Shown piece after piece: positions 1 to 12,522 of a stretch of DNA of 64,000 bases. Within the stretch, counting starts at the first letter, position 1; the number at the start of each line of letters is the position of its first letter. The notes below the pieces were generated by a model. It made no database searches and had not been told where the DNA came from. It was given only the letters and a program-made list of their open reading frames with translations. Source of the stretch: Epinephelus fuscoguttatus (taxonomy: Eukaryota; Chordata; Actinopteri; Perciformes; Serranidae); contig NC_064759.1 in NCBI RefSeq assembly GCF_011397635.1, positions 14,404,428 through 14,468,427 of the forward strand, given 5' to 3'. A program made the translations under genes and the position numbers.

Positions 1-807
1 CTCTTAAGTATAAGATTTCATTTTGTTAGTGATATATATTTTAAATTAATCTTAAATTTCCAGTAGATCGGAGGTTGGTACAGGTTACTATGGTTATCTG
101 TCTCTAACAGTCAATGAGCCTCTCAGGCAGTCTCAGTGTATCCGAAAAGATAAATACTGTTGTTTATTCCAGGCCCCCAGGAAGTGCACCAGGCTTTGAC
201 GCCAATTGTTTATAGTGGCTAAATGTGGAATTACAACCTCTGGCTCCATCACGTGATGTCATTGAGCCCAAAAAGATTTTTTCCCATTGATTTTCATTGT
301 GAAAGAGACGTCTCTGAATCAGTGCATGCATTTTTTAGAGCATCACAACCTCCTCAAAATGACTGCATTCACTCAGCTCGAAACCATCTCTGAAGCCCAG
401 AAGAGCTGCACAATTACATCATTTTATCGCCATGTGAGTTAGCTGAATGCAAAACTAGAAGTTAGCCACTCAGTCGGCGCTTGATCTATGGGCCCAACTA
501 TGTGGAAAATCCAGGTAATTTTATACCTGGGAAGTTGAATTTTATTTTGCTTCATGCGCCACTGAGCAACTTCTAATGAAATGAATGGGGCCCTGCCTCC
601 AAAGCTGTATCCAACTCTCTTTATAAATCAATGTAAACAAATGTTTGTGATTATAAGACACATATTTGGTATGTAGTGAATAGTATGTGATATTGAACGC
701 AGCAACTGTTAATGTAGGTTCCTGTCACTCTTATTAAGCAGCTGATTGAGGAAATGTGTCTCTAAACCTTTGACACTGTAGTACGGTTTCTGTTTATCCT
801 CCCTCAC

Positions 808-3800
808 CTTGTCGTCTATCAGCAGCTCCATGGGGTTGCTCCCCCACTCGATGAGCACCAGTTCATTAGCCTGTCCAGGTGCAGAGTAAGAAAAAGGTGT
901 CCCCAGGACGGGCCCAACACCTGCCTTGATCCAAAGACACAAAGTCAGAGCAAAGATCTCCTGCATCAGCGTCCTCTTCATCCGCCCATACATGTAGTTG
1001 GTCCTTATGGGGAAGCTGATCTGGAAGGCATCGGGACTCTTGAATTTCTTCCTGGAACCTGTCGTTGGAGAGAAACAACATTATACCATGATAAACAATT
1101 CACTTTGAGTCATGTCAGTAGGTTTATTTACTAACTGTTCTGGTCTGGAGCTTTCGATCGATTACTCAGCAGAATGAGTTTGCTGAGTCAACTTGAAACT
1201 ATTTAAGACGCTCAAATTTTATTTTTTTATGAGCAATTTGAAAGTGTAATCCGCTATGTTAATTCAATACACTTTTTGTCAAATTCAACGATAATCTCCT
1301 CATGGACTGTTAGCTGTCTGGTCTTTGTGCACACTAAAAAAATCTGCTGTTCATACACAGCCCTGGGTCTGTAACTATAAAACAAATAAAGTGGCTTGGA
1401 CGAGTCACACAACACTGTGCTGGCTAATCAGCAAAAGTTGTGGATGTTAGTGCTTATGTACAGGACAGGAGGAAGGTCATGGATGTAAGGGAATGGTCAC
1501 ACATGAGCAAATGCAGGCAAGTGACTATCACCTGACGAGGTAATAATGTGTGGTGGTTGTGTACCTGCGAGGTGCAGCTGGTTGAGCACTGACTCCAGTT
1601 TATTTGAGTGGAAACCAGTCCGTGGCCCTGGTTCTCTGTATCCTGTGTGTGACAGGTAACTGTGACTGTCTGCTTCGTTACTGTGGTGATCATCATGATC
1701 GTAATGATCATCATCATCATCATCATGATCTTCGTGGTGACTGTCATGGTGGTCGTCATGGTCACCATCCACATCATGATGGTCATCATTGTGTCTGTCA
1801 TCATGATGGTCGGTGTGGCTGTCGCTGTGGCTGCCATCATTGTGGTCGTCCTTGTGGTCATTCGGGTGTCCGTCATCGTGGTGATCATCATCGTGATGGT
1901 CGTCGTCGTGATGGTCTCCGTCATCTCTGTGGCTGCTGTCGTCATCGTGGTGGTCCGGGCTGCTGAGGGCGGAGGTGTGATGGTGCAGCTGCTGCTCCAG
2001 AGCGGTGATCTTCCTCTGAAGCAGCTCCTTCAGAGAGCTGGAGTAGGCGATGGATGTGTTCCTCTTCTGCTGGGGGAGGTGAAGAACACACAGGTGAGGT
2101 CTTGATAAGCACTTCCTGTCACTTAAAGGGATATTCCCCCACAAATGACCGTTCATATTGTTTAATCTTGGTCTCATTTATCCAGCTGTGTACTCAGTAC
2201 TTACCAAACACATGCATTGTTTGTGCCCAGGTGCACTACTCTTATATGAATGTTTTAAATGTTAATATTTTAGCAAAAATGCATCTGTTTGGGAAGTTCT
2301 AAGTTCACGACTGGATAAATGAGACTGATTATACTGCACAAGTTGTGTGAGAGTTAGTTAACGGACGTTTTGATATAGTTTTGCTGAAGGTAAACGTGGA
2401 CTCCAATGACTTCAATTCATCAAGAATTTTTCTCAGTTTTTGGATTTTCCTTTCTTCATAAATTCATGTGAGAAAAACAAAGTTTTCATCAGAGTTCAAA
2501 GTAACACTGTTGATTTACAAATGATCATTTTGTGGGTGAAGAATTACTTTAATCCCGCTGCTTCCAACAGAGAGGCATCAGTGGTGCTTTGGCAAAGACA
2601 CAAACTGACCTCAAGGGATTGTGTCAGCATGTGTCAGTCTGTTACCTGCACTTATGTGTTTATTGAACTTCTTGGCCTACTATTTACATTCACTAGTAAT
2701 CTTTCAGTGTCAAATGCAACAGTCAGATATTTATTTATGTTCTTCTTGTATATGTGTCTGCTCCCCTTCCTCTTAGGTAATCCAGGCTTTGCCCTGGTCC
2801 ATGCCCCGATTACCAGACTGTCAAGGGAGATCACGGTAATTACTGCTGATGTTAGACTCGTGCCACCACCCAGCCAACCCCGCCTTACACACTGCACAGC
2901 CCCTGACATCTGTCTCTGATCACGATCCAGGGAGGAGAGCCAGCAGGAAAGGGCAGACAAATGTACCGGGAGAGTAAAAACAGTGAGTAATTAAAGAGGC
3001 GACCAAAGCGTCAGTGTGCCCAGTTAATACACTGCAGTGACGTCCACCACTGAGGCGCCCACTGAGGGACATCAGAGTGACTCTCTTGGCAATGTGATGT
3101 GTGGCTTACTGCAATTAAGTAATTGATTGTTCCTTTGTCTAAAGTACTTAGCAGATATACTACTTTGGGACTTCCGGTGATGACAGCATCATCATGTCTA
3201 AACAAATGAAAGCCATATATGGACTGGCTGCACATCTAAAGTGTCTCTCTACTTATCTCTTTCCTGTTCATCAGCTGTATTATATTTACTTTACTTTTTT
3301 GTCTGTAGTTTTATTATTTTTGATTATAAAGCTGAAAAAGTTTCCTCCTCTCGCTGCTCACCTGCAGGTTGTCCAGCCTCTCCTTCAGCGCATGCAGCAT
3401 CCTCTCCATCTGCTCTGGTGAGGATGTGATCTCCCCTGGCGTCACATGTTTATCCTTCGCCTGATGGTTGCTGCTGTACCCTCCATCAGATCGTTGCCCC
3501 CCTACAGAGGGGTAGTGCGGTGAGTCTGGGATGAGGTTTCCATGGTGACCCTGGTGGTTGCTATAGTGCCCGTTGTCATTGTACGTGTGATGGCCAGCCA
3601 CTGATGCGTGATGAGAGTGCGAGCCTGTGCCGTGGTGGTCGGTGTGAGGCGTCGCATCTCGTCCGAGGCCCTCGCACAGGGTGAGCTTGGCCGTCAGCTC
3701 CCTGATGGTCTCCCTCTGGTCCAGGATGGTCTCTTTCTGCTGAACGAGGCTCTCCCTCAGGTGGAGGATGGTGGCTTTGGCCTCTTCGCTCGCCCCCCAC

Positions 3801-4090
3801 CAGCCAGCAGGAGGTGCACTTTGATGGCCTGGCCCGCTGGGCCCTGCCGCCCCTACGCCTGGACTCCCTGTGGGGAAGCAGGCAGGATCTGCATCCACGG
3901 GGATAGGGGTGCAAACAAAGCGTGGGTGTGCTCCATAGTCATAGTCAGACCCTGTGCTGGCAGACGCAGGGCAGGGGAAGAGTGAAAGTAAAGAAAACAC
4001 AATAGGAGCAAGGAACAGGTGAAGCAACTGAGAGGTCCTCATAATCTCCATCCACAGTTCAGCCAGTAAGACTAAGGAGCTTGGCTTCAC
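808..4090 (-). CDS. nptx1l: Neuronal pentraxin, NPTX1-like, 5' three coding exons (3' end off window)
   Basis: Neuronal pentraxins are secreted synaptic proteins that cluster AMPA receptors. Coding exons are 3362-4090, 1565-2069 and 808-1058, with consistent GT-AG sites and phases 0 and 1, giving 495 codons so far. Exon 1 has a hydrophobic signal peptide after the Met residues near 1, 14 and 17 (true start unsure), then FVCTPIPVDADPACFP and LRESLVQQKETILDQRETIR, both hallmarks of the family's N-terminal cysteine and coiled-coil region. Exon 2 continues the coiled coil (SSLKELLQRKITALEQQL) and then enters a very long Asp/His stretch. Exon 3 opens the pentraxin domain (RTNYMYGRMKRTL, LCLWIKAG, GTPFSYSAPGQANELVLIEW) and ends at IDDK. 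The later exons (WHHICVTW region) are not seen in 1-807, so they must lie outside. Human NPTX1 and NPTX2 are about 430 aa in total, so this protein is far longer. The family is certain. NPTX1-like is inferred from the BAIAP2 neighbour; NPTX2-like is possible. Confidence 0.88.
1677..1965 (-). repeat. Trinucleotide-like GAT/CAT tract encoding an Asp/His-rich segment
   Basis: On the minus strand this stretch is almost entirely GAT, GAC, CAT and CAC codons, with a few Ser, Gly, Asn and Arg. It encodes roughly 95 residues of alternating Asp and His inside pentraxin exon 2. It stays in frame with coiled-coil sequence before it and with the splice donor after it, so it is read as coding. Its plus-strand reading gives a meaningless Ile/Val/Met-rich frame. 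Confidence 0.85.
2123..2552. mobile_element. TTAA-bounded MITE-like element in pentraxin intron 2
   Basis: The element starts TTAAAGGGATATTCCCCCAC and its right end, reverse-complemented, starts TTAAAGTAATTCTTCACCCA, so it has imperfect terminal inverted repeats flanked by TTAA. It is about 430 bp long, has no coding capacity, and lies within the 2070-3361 intron. It resembles non-autonomous piggyBac-type elements, judged only from the TTAA ends. Confidence 0.6.
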
Positions 4091-4800
4091 TTCAAAATGT
4101 GTGATGCCAGTTTAAGGTAAAGGTTGTGTTGACTTCTTTGTTGTTGGAGAGGAGACATCGGGGTGCAGGATAACAAAGATCTCAAAGTATCTGTGAGGAA
4201 CAACGTGAAATAACAGTTTTGTCTTTTATCTTCTTTGTCACACGATAGAATTATTTTATTCTGGATGTCGCCTTGTCTCCTCTGTCACTGAAGAATGGAG
4301 AAAACCTGTAAGACAAAACATCAGATTTTAGATAAAGGTTTTTTAATAGCGTCCACAAAGGGTTCACACAATATACCTGCAGTAAAGAAGCTTTTTGTTG
4401 AGACCCTGTCGCTGCTTTCTTAATTATGCTGTCGTCACAACATAATTGCTGTCTGGATTATGTTCAGACAACGACAACGTTTCTCTCAGGTAACGAAACA
4501 CTACATTTATGTACCAGGTAAACCTCACAAGGAGGACGGCTGGCATATGAAATGCACCTTGACAGCAGAACCCATGACCAGGCTTTTGTCTTATGGCACA
4601 AATACACTTTGGTTAAGGTTAGGGAAAGATTGTGATTTTGGTTTAAATTTTAATAAAAAAAATAATGCTGTAGTCACTACAAGTGGATTAAATATTGCAA
4701 GATTGACTATTTTGGCGGAAAACAACTGAAATTTGTTGTCAGTGAAGATTTTTTTGATATATTCAGTATCACAATTTTGCGACTTGCCCTGCAGTTTAAC

Positions 4801-4906
4801 CTCTTGTGACCCTGCGTCCTCATATGAGGATGTTACATTTTGGGTTTGCTGCAGCTTATACTTCATTTTGTTTAATTTAGACCTGTTGTCCTCGATTGTG
4901 GACACT
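4801..4906 (-). repeat. Dispersed repeat copy, inverted relative to 13269-13374
   Basis: Read on the minus strand, this segment is roughly 80-85% identical by eye to plus-strand 13269-13374. Both share GAGGACAACAGGTCTAA and a following ATGAAGTATAAG. The two copies lie 8.4 kb apart in opposite orientation. It is probably part of a dispersed fish repeat whose ends I cannot define. Confidence 0.5.
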
Positions 4907-5606
4907 TTTTTGTGCCATCAAGCGGTAGCAAAAGCACAATACACTAATTCATGTAAAAACAAGATGGCAGCCATGTATGCCAAGTCAGTCTGCGGCCAAT
5001 CCTGCCACAAAAGTGAGCAAAGTTTTTCCCCAAACTCTCCACTGCTCAAAGACAGTGCTCAGTTTTTTATACTTATCAGGTCCTACTGATCCCAAATTGC
5101 TAGGAGAAATTAAAAATGCATACCAAACAAAAGTCCAGGTCTCAGGAGGTTAATTAGTAACATTTCCTTATTATTCCTTATTATGTTCCTGATTATAAGG
5201 CTGTAGTTGTTTTGCACTGCATTTAATTTTCAGGTTTATCTTGTCCCAGTGTATCTACAGGGCAGACATGAGTTGATCATGTCTTCACTGTTGGAGTCAG
5301 TGTTCTTAAACAAAAAAAAGATAGTGAGGATGTGATGGAGGATGAACACCTCAGTGCGTCGTCTCCGGCCCCAGTTAGCTGCAGTCTGTCAGACCAGTAA
5401 CCTTACACGGTGCAGGCACGAGCTAAAATAACCAGAGGCTGTCCAGACAAGGATTAGTCCAAATCAGAAGTGTGGCATCTTGATTGAACCAGACGACGAG
5501 ACTTTTGTCAGTACCTTTAGTGTTTGATGGTTTTTACCTCCTGGAAGGCTGCGAAGAGCCATTCAGTGTTTTATTTTTTATTTAAAGAGTTAAATTTGAT
5601 GGTTAT

Positions 5607-6434
5607 TTAAAGGGTAACTTTGGCATTTTTTAACTTGGGCCCCATTGTCTATGTTTTTGTGTCTAAGCGACTGATGTGAACAACAATTTTTGAAATTGAT
5701 ACATTTCTGAGAGATAGGGGGGCAGCTGGCAGTGTCTTCAATGTAACCAGATGGGGCAATTGTGCACCGTCATTGTACATCCATTAAATGTGGTTATTTT
5801 TTGCTACAGACAGGCTCAGGTTGTTATTACAGGTGTTTCTATATCATTCGCTTAATCTGGTCTGTTTGTGTGTTGTTTTTTTAAGATTTTCTTTTGGCAT
5901 TTTTGCCTTTATTAGATCGGAAAGTCTTGTGTGAAATGGGAAGACATGGAGGGAGTGCCATGCAGCAAAGAGCCAGAGTTGGAATTGAACAAGCATCTCC
6001 GACAAAGCCTTTGTACGAGGGGTGCCTGCTCTACCAGGTGAGCAAGTGGGCATCCCCGATCTGTGTGTCATTGTGTCAAAGTCACGCTCAAGGAGAAGTC
6101 TTGCAAAGCCAAGCTTGACATTTTGTTTGCACAATTCAGAAATCCGTTACTACAAACCATTGTTTTTTTTCTCTTCTGATCTTTTAGATATCACTAAACT
6201 ATGTTTTCTGTACTCCAACAAAACAAACTATTCCCGACGCCACTCTGAAACTCTCACTAATGTTTCCCCTGTTGTCTTCCTGCAACAGGTCACATCTTCA
6301 GACTTCAAACGAAACCTCTCTTTGAGCGAGATTCAGACACAAAACTATTAAGAACTGTTGTTCACATTGGTCTCTTAGACACTCAAACGTGGGAAAATAG
6401 GGCCCAGTTGAATAATACCAAAGCTCCTCTTTAA
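5607..6434. mobile_element. TTAA-bounded MITE-like element, about 830 bp
   Basis: The left end reads TTAAAGGGTAACTTTGGCAT. The right end, reverse-complemented, reads TTAAAGAGGAGCTTTGGTAT, followed in both by a GGGCCC-containing block. It is bounded by TTAA at both ends and has no transposase frame. The 96- and 109-codon frames inside it carry no family signature. Confidence 0.6.
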
Positions 6435-6685
6435 GTCTTAGGCCCGTAGGATTATAATTAAAAGCAGTATATCGTTTAAAATCTGGATCCCAGCATGTAA
6501 ACATTCATGTGTCCACGTGGCTCCATATTATATTCTCTGTGTCTATATCACAAAGCCCCTCTGACCCCTCTGAGCACTGTAACATGTCCTTCATTATACA
6601 GGGTCGGCATTTTGAAATGGCACACACGTGATGAGGCAGCTAAACCTCACTGACCACCTGTTGCTCGCAGTGACCAGCCTCCACA

Positions 6686-6708
6686 ATGTGTGTGTGTGTG
6701 TGTGTGTT
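6686..6708. repeat. (TG)n microsatellite
   Basis: About ten uninterrupted TG units in intergenic sequence. Confidence 0.9.
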
Positions 6709-7570
6709 GACAGTTCATACATGATTCACTGTACTTTATCAATAATGAAACACAGTGAAAACATACATACAAATATAGCCTGTGACAAAGATCACGTCTG
6801 CCCTCACAGAAATCTCCTCTTTAATTGCTAATGCAAAAATTATTTATTGAGCTGCACAAACTGGAGAATTATTCCTTGATGTTTTATTATAATGATCTTA
6901 ATGTTCTTACCTTTATAAAGGGGAAACAACCTTTGAACTGAAGCATGTTCTGTCTCTGCTGTCCCTGTTGTGATTTACAGGGCTTAGAGGACAGACAGAT
7001 GGTCGCGGTACAGAACTGTGTCACACCCAATCACCACAGTTTAGCCCTAAGTTTATTACCACCCACAGGTCACTCAATTAACCTAATTGCAAACAGTTGT
7101 TGTGCCACCTTAGCCAGAGATAAGTGGGCTTGCATGCTTCTGTGTGTGTGTAATCCACGGTGAGCGCAGGGGTCGTCCACCATCCCCGCGCCATATGGTC
7201 AAGGTGGATATTTTTAAGTAGTGCGATTAGTCCCAAATTAAAAACTGACAACAGCAGTTAGACCTGTGATTAAAAAACAGCCAGCTGACAAACAACATAA
7301 AGAGCTCCTGTATTTGAAAACAAGCAGATTCTTTCTAGACAGAGAGTGGATGACGTTTAAACTGTTATTATAATCAACAAGTGCATTACAAGATTAATGT
7401 CAGCCTCATTATCTGTTGAGTGGCTCTCCTATAAACTGTTGAGACACTTTGTCAAAATAAATCACAGTTTAATGTCTTCTTCACTTCAGATAACACGTAC
7501 ATACACTTTCTAGTCGTTCTTGTTTCCAGTGTTTTGGTTTTTTTTGCTGTACAATAATTCAAATATACAT

Positions 7571-7758
7571 ATTGATAGCAAATAAGCAGATACACTGCAC
7601 ACAAGAGGGCTGAATTGCTTTTTCTTTTGATTTAGTCTTCACTTTGAAATGCTACAAACAACCATTTTGTGTTGTAGCATTTCAAAGTGAAGACTAAATC
7701 AAAAGAAAAAGCAATTCAGCCCTTGTGTGTGCAGTGTATCTGATTATTTACTATCAAT
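7571..7758. repeat. Near-perfect hairpin, arms about 87 bp with a short loop
   Basis: The left arm begins ATTGATAGCAAATAAGCAGA and the right arm ends with its near-complement, finishing CTATCAAT. The inner parts of the arms, on either side of the ACAACCATTTTG loop at about 7659-7672, match almost without mismatch. It could be a foldback element or a transcribed hairpin. No coding sequence lies inside. Confidence 0.8.
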
Positions 7759-10263
7759 CTGATGTTTCCTGCTGTCACCTGCACCAAGTTATGAGGACTG
7801 ACAGTGCTGTGCACAGTGAATGTACTTTTAAATGAGTTCAAAAATACATATATTTAATTCCCCTCCTTTTTTCCATTGAATTTAACACATTCACAATAAC
7901 AATTTAACAAAAATGTGCATATCTAACCCTAGCAAAAACAATAATTGAAAAAGCAGCAGTCCATAGTTTCCATTCAGTTTCAAATCATTCAACATTATGA
8001 ATTTCTAAAAACCTTGTATAGGTTCTCCACTTGTCTTTTCTTTTCTTATCTTATCCCTAGTTTTAAATTAAGTCTGCCGTTAAAATGCCTCTTCACTTAA
8101 ACCTATGTGATGCTAAACATCTATTTAACTTAAGATCATATAGATTATCTTCCCCTAAATGTTACATTATGTAGTTAATTATGTTTTGCATGCTCTCTTA
8201 TGTCAGTCTAGTTACCCCATGTACAATTTTCCCCAGCAATAAAGATGGAGCATTAATTGTCAGGGAAAAAAGGTTTTAAATGCTATTTATGTCTTGTCAT
8301 CATTAGTTGTAACATCCATGTCCATTTTGTATAAGAGCACAGTCTGTTTTTAAAGTTTGGTTATCTCTTAAGATATATAGTGTGGCTGGTATCCCATCCA
8401 CCAACTCTGTAGTTCATTGTCATGGCCAGTAACACATATTAGGACAGTAAAAATGAAAATCAATAAAAATATTTTTTCTGATCGACTTTTTATCCCGCTT
8501 TAGTTGGAATCTGACAAACTCTGCAGCCAATTCCTTAAACGTCCTTAAACAAAATATGTGACATTGTAATTCTTCCATTTATGCATCAGTTAACTTGTTT
8601 CAGGTTCCTTCATTTACCTTACCCTACATTTTAAGACAATCTAAAAAATATAAATCTACCTCTGGTTTTAGTCATTGTCCCTCCTCACTGTGTCTTTTCT
8701 GTCAGATGTAACAAACATGTCACTGATGATCTCTCACCTGCCTTTAGTCACTGCAAAGTTACACCCAGCCAACAAACAAACAAAAAAGAATAAATGAAAA
8801 TTAAAATGCTTTCAGTAACTGACATCAACAACACCCAAACACACATTTCTGTCTTTTGCAGATTGTTGCAGGTGAAACTGCTTTGAACACAGAGCCTCAG
8901 TTGTTTTATTACTCTCAACAAGTTGTTCAGATTTCTCACTGAAAAAGTTAATTTGCTTCTAAACTGTAAAAGGTAAACGCAGCGCCACACTGCAGCTCTT
9001 CACTGTCCTCTGTGTCATACCCTATTGAAACACCTGAACTAATATAAAACACATGAAGATGCTGTTCCAGTTAGATGCACATTGTAAATGCATCCTTACC
9101 TTGGAGTCCCAGTGGGTGCAGCCTGTGTCTCCACACTGTGGTGAGTTAGTCCACCTCACACTCTGATCAGACTGAGAGAGATTTACTCCAGAGGAGAGCT
9201 CAACTCTTTCTACCCCTCCTTCGTGTCTCTGCCTCTCTGTTCTCTCCTCCTCTCCCTCAGCTTTGTTGTGTTTTTCTTGTGAGACCACACCTCTTTTCCT
9301 GACACACTCTTTCGACTGCATGGCATCACATTTACTCCATCATCTCTATTTTTATCCTTGATATGTGATCATATTAGTTACATATTACCCAGCTCCAAAA
9401 ATGTACATAAAAAGTTTATTTTTTTTAATTTGACCTCTGATTTGCAGTCATCCTCTCTACCAACACACTATCATTGGCTCAGATCCTCCAGCACGACGTC
9501 ACACAGCTCACCTAGATCTCAGCACGGGAGTAATTGGCTTGGATTGGATTAATTGCTCGTCTCCTCCAGTCTGACTGACAGCCAGAGACAGGCAGCTGCG
9601 AGACAGCAGATGGCTGATTTAAGGTCAAAGAAAATCACACAACAAACAAACAACGGAGCCAGTATGTTAAGTACAGAACAGACATTTATTCATTAACATT
9701 AGATAACAAGTTCAGACACAGTTTAAAGCCTAATTCATCTCTGATTTTAAAAAGAACCCGCACTTCTCCTGGTCTTACAAAATAAACGTCGCACAAGTCT
9801 GGGCATGGTCACTTTTAAAAGATGGTTACTTGTGTCATGCGTTATCTTAAAATTCATCCCAGTCACCAGATGAAAATGTTGCCAATGTATGTTTCTGCAA
9901 ACCACATATACATTCTATTTGTATGTTTTATATGTTTCATATTAACATGTTTAAAGTGACATAGGCTAGTTCAGACTACATGTATATGAGCTGACTTTGT
10001 CATCTGGAGGTGGAGGGGATGGTGGATGGTGTGGCCCCGGGCGAGATGCCTGCCAACCTGCAGACCACTGTCCAAGACAAAGAAATAACCACAATAAACC
10101 ACTTTTTTAAAGAGCCATCGCTGCATCTTGCAGCATTTTTTAGGCACCAAACATGATTGTTTCTTAGCAACCCATCGCTGTTTTTCCACTGAGATAGTAC
10201 CATGAAATGCTGTTGTTTTTTAATGAGACATTATTGCGCTTCCTGCTGGGATGGTGCCGCCAA

Positions 10264-10587
10264 CCCAGCCAACATTTGTATGTGGGGCCCATGTTGGTAG
10301 TAAACAGGCTGAAAAATGGGCCCTATATGGGATTGTTCATGGGTTACATATTAGCCCCATGGCAACTGCCCACGGGTGGGTTTACCCAAGTGGGCCTCAG
10401 ATAAGATGCCCATTGTGGGCCCATACCCACTTGCTACCCAGGTAGCCCCAGCATAACCACGTGGGGCCCACTTGGGTAAAGCCATCAATGTGGGCAATTG
10501 GCATGGGGCCAGTTTGGAACCCATGGACAGTCCCATTAAGGGCCCATTTTCAGCCCACATGGGCCCTAAATGCAAATGCTGGCTGGG
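10264..10587. mobile_element. Small MITE-like element rich in GGGCCCA
   Basis: The termini are inverted: the left end is CCCAGCCAACATTTG and the right end is CAAATGCTGGCTGGG. The interior repeats GGGCCCA and CCCATG blocks many times on both strands. Similar flanking sequence (TTTTTCACTGAGA near 10190 and 10600) suggests it is nested in another repeat that spans about 10.13-10.76 kb. Confidence 0.55.
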
Positions 10588-11649
10588 GAAAGGGGGATGT
10601 TTTTCACTGAGACATTACTGCGTCTTCGTGCGTTTTTTTAGCCACCAAAACCAGATATTTTAAGTCAAAACATAATCGTCTCCTCACCATAACCAGTGGT
10701 TTCTGTGCCTAAATCCAACCACACGTTAACCACAGCATTGTTGAAACATAAAATTTTAATGTATCTGCTACATAATATCGCACAAATGTGACATACCACT
10801 GGTTTACATATACGTACAATTCCAGCATTTAAAGTGGCAATTGGGTTGTAAATTGCTGGCAGTACTTAAGTAGATCTCCTGCCAGCAGAAAAAACTATTT
10901 AAGTAGACACTGACTTTAGATTTTTTGCCAAACTCTTGCTAGTTGATAAAATAGCTTGCAATCTAACTTAATCAATCAGAGCACTGAGACCAAAGTGCAC
11001 TTGAACTCAACCAGCCTGATTATAAGAGCTTACCTTTCAGTTCTTGTGACGTGTGTCATTGAGTATTGAGGATTAAATAGGGGTGAAAAGGTTAAAGAGT
11101 CAAAGTTTGTGCCCTGGCTCTTGTGTCTGCCTCTTCGTGTGTAATTACATTTTAATTGACAGAGGTCACGACAGGATGTTTACAGGATTTATTTCCATCA
11201 TGGTCCCTTTTGTTCCGTCAGTCCAAAGCGGGAGACGTGACCACAGCATGCCACGTCCCAACAAACCCATCTATTTACAGATAAATGTGCCAGAAAAAAA
11301 AGATTTCAATGCAGTAAAATGACCACGACCTTACTTGGACACATTATCAGTCTCTGTTTGACCATTTTTTCAAAGGCTTGTAGGTTCTGAATGTCCTTTA
11401 TCACAAGAGGCAGTTTGCTCCACTGTGTAGCACCGGCATAGATAAAAGAGACCTACCTATCATTACTTTGAATCAGTAAAGGTTTCAGTTAGTTTCCCTA
11501 GCCTCTTTAATTGCCAAGGTAACTAGGTGATCTGCCATTTAAGATCGTTGGCTATAACCAGTGGTGTGGTGGAGGGTATACTCAGGTAATTGGGGTATAC
11601 CCACTTCTTTTTCTATCCAGTTACAGTATACAAAACTATTTTTCAGTCT

Positions 11650-11975
11650 AGATTGTTTTGGTGTGAATTGCAGAGTGTTGGAGATATCAGCCGTAGAGAT
11701 GTCTGCCTTCTCTCCAATATAATGGAACTAGATGGCACTCAGCTTGTGGAGCTCAAAGTGCCAAAAAAATACATTTGAAAAGTTCAACAGCAATGTCTCT
11801 TTCTAGAAATCATGACCCAGTTAATCAAGATAATCCACAGACCTTGTTGTGAGCAGTTTCACGTCGGAACTATTTTCTTTCAGAAGGAAGCGTGCATCTA
11901 CTGCCAGCTCACCTAGCACCACTGAGATAACTAATGTTACAGCTCAGCCGAGGAGGACATCATGTGCTAGCCTTA
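11650..11975 (+). mobile_element. Partial copy of the long foldback element found at 15089 and 20782
   Basis: It shares the block TCTAGATTGTTTTGGTGTGA, the GATGTCTGCCTTCTCTCCAA block and the TCACCTAGCA block with the two complete copies, but it lacks their TTAAAGGGACAG termini and the second inverted arm. It is a degraded half copy. Confidence 0.65.
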
Positions 11976-12470
11976 GGCAGTGTGACAGTACGGTGTACCA
12001 GGGTATTCAGAAATCCTGACAGTATGATTTTCAATAACGTCACATACACAGGCGCTCCTCTTGCTGTCAGTGCACAGCAGGTGCCACCAGCATGTTTGTT
12101 ACATCTAACTCAGTGAATTAAAGATTGTTTTCGACCAAACTGGAATTGATAACTGCTAGGACAGTGGACTAACTAATTAGAGGACTAACAAGAGTAACCA
12201 AGATGGCTAGGGTGAGTTTTATTTTGTTTCGGTCTAGTTTGAATGAAATGTGTTTTACCAATAGATAACAAGGCAATTCAGCCAGTCTTAGTTCCGTCAC
12301 TGATAAAAGGTGTACAGTGTATGTCTCTGTTTAATCATTTTTTTTAAATTTTTTATATTTTGCGAATTTGTATTATGTGTTTATTCATCTGAAAAAATGA
12401 GGAGAGCTTGCAGAAAGTACTGCTCAAGGGGTCCTAGGTCCTAGGGGGTCTTACCCTGGTAAATAAACAA

Positions 12471-12471
<1 letters not shown>

Positions 12472-12521
<50 letters not shown>

Positions 12522-12522
12522 T
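12472..12522. repeat. (ATCT)n microsatellite
   Basis: About twelve uninterrupted tetranucleotide units (GATA type on the other strand) in intergenic sequence. Confidence 0.92.

Noticed and set aside
1-807. Search for the next pentraxin exon (WHHIC region)
   Set aside because: No matching minus-strand sequence was seen, so it must lie beyond the left edge.
1604-2105. Plus-strand frames rich in His or in Ile/Val/Met
   Set aside because: They are antisense readings of the Asp/His-coding repeat of the pentraxin exon and have no splice or family support.
10251-10663. Frames with repeated Met-Gly-Pro words on both strands
   Set aside because: They are translations of the GGGCCCA-rich MITE, not genes.
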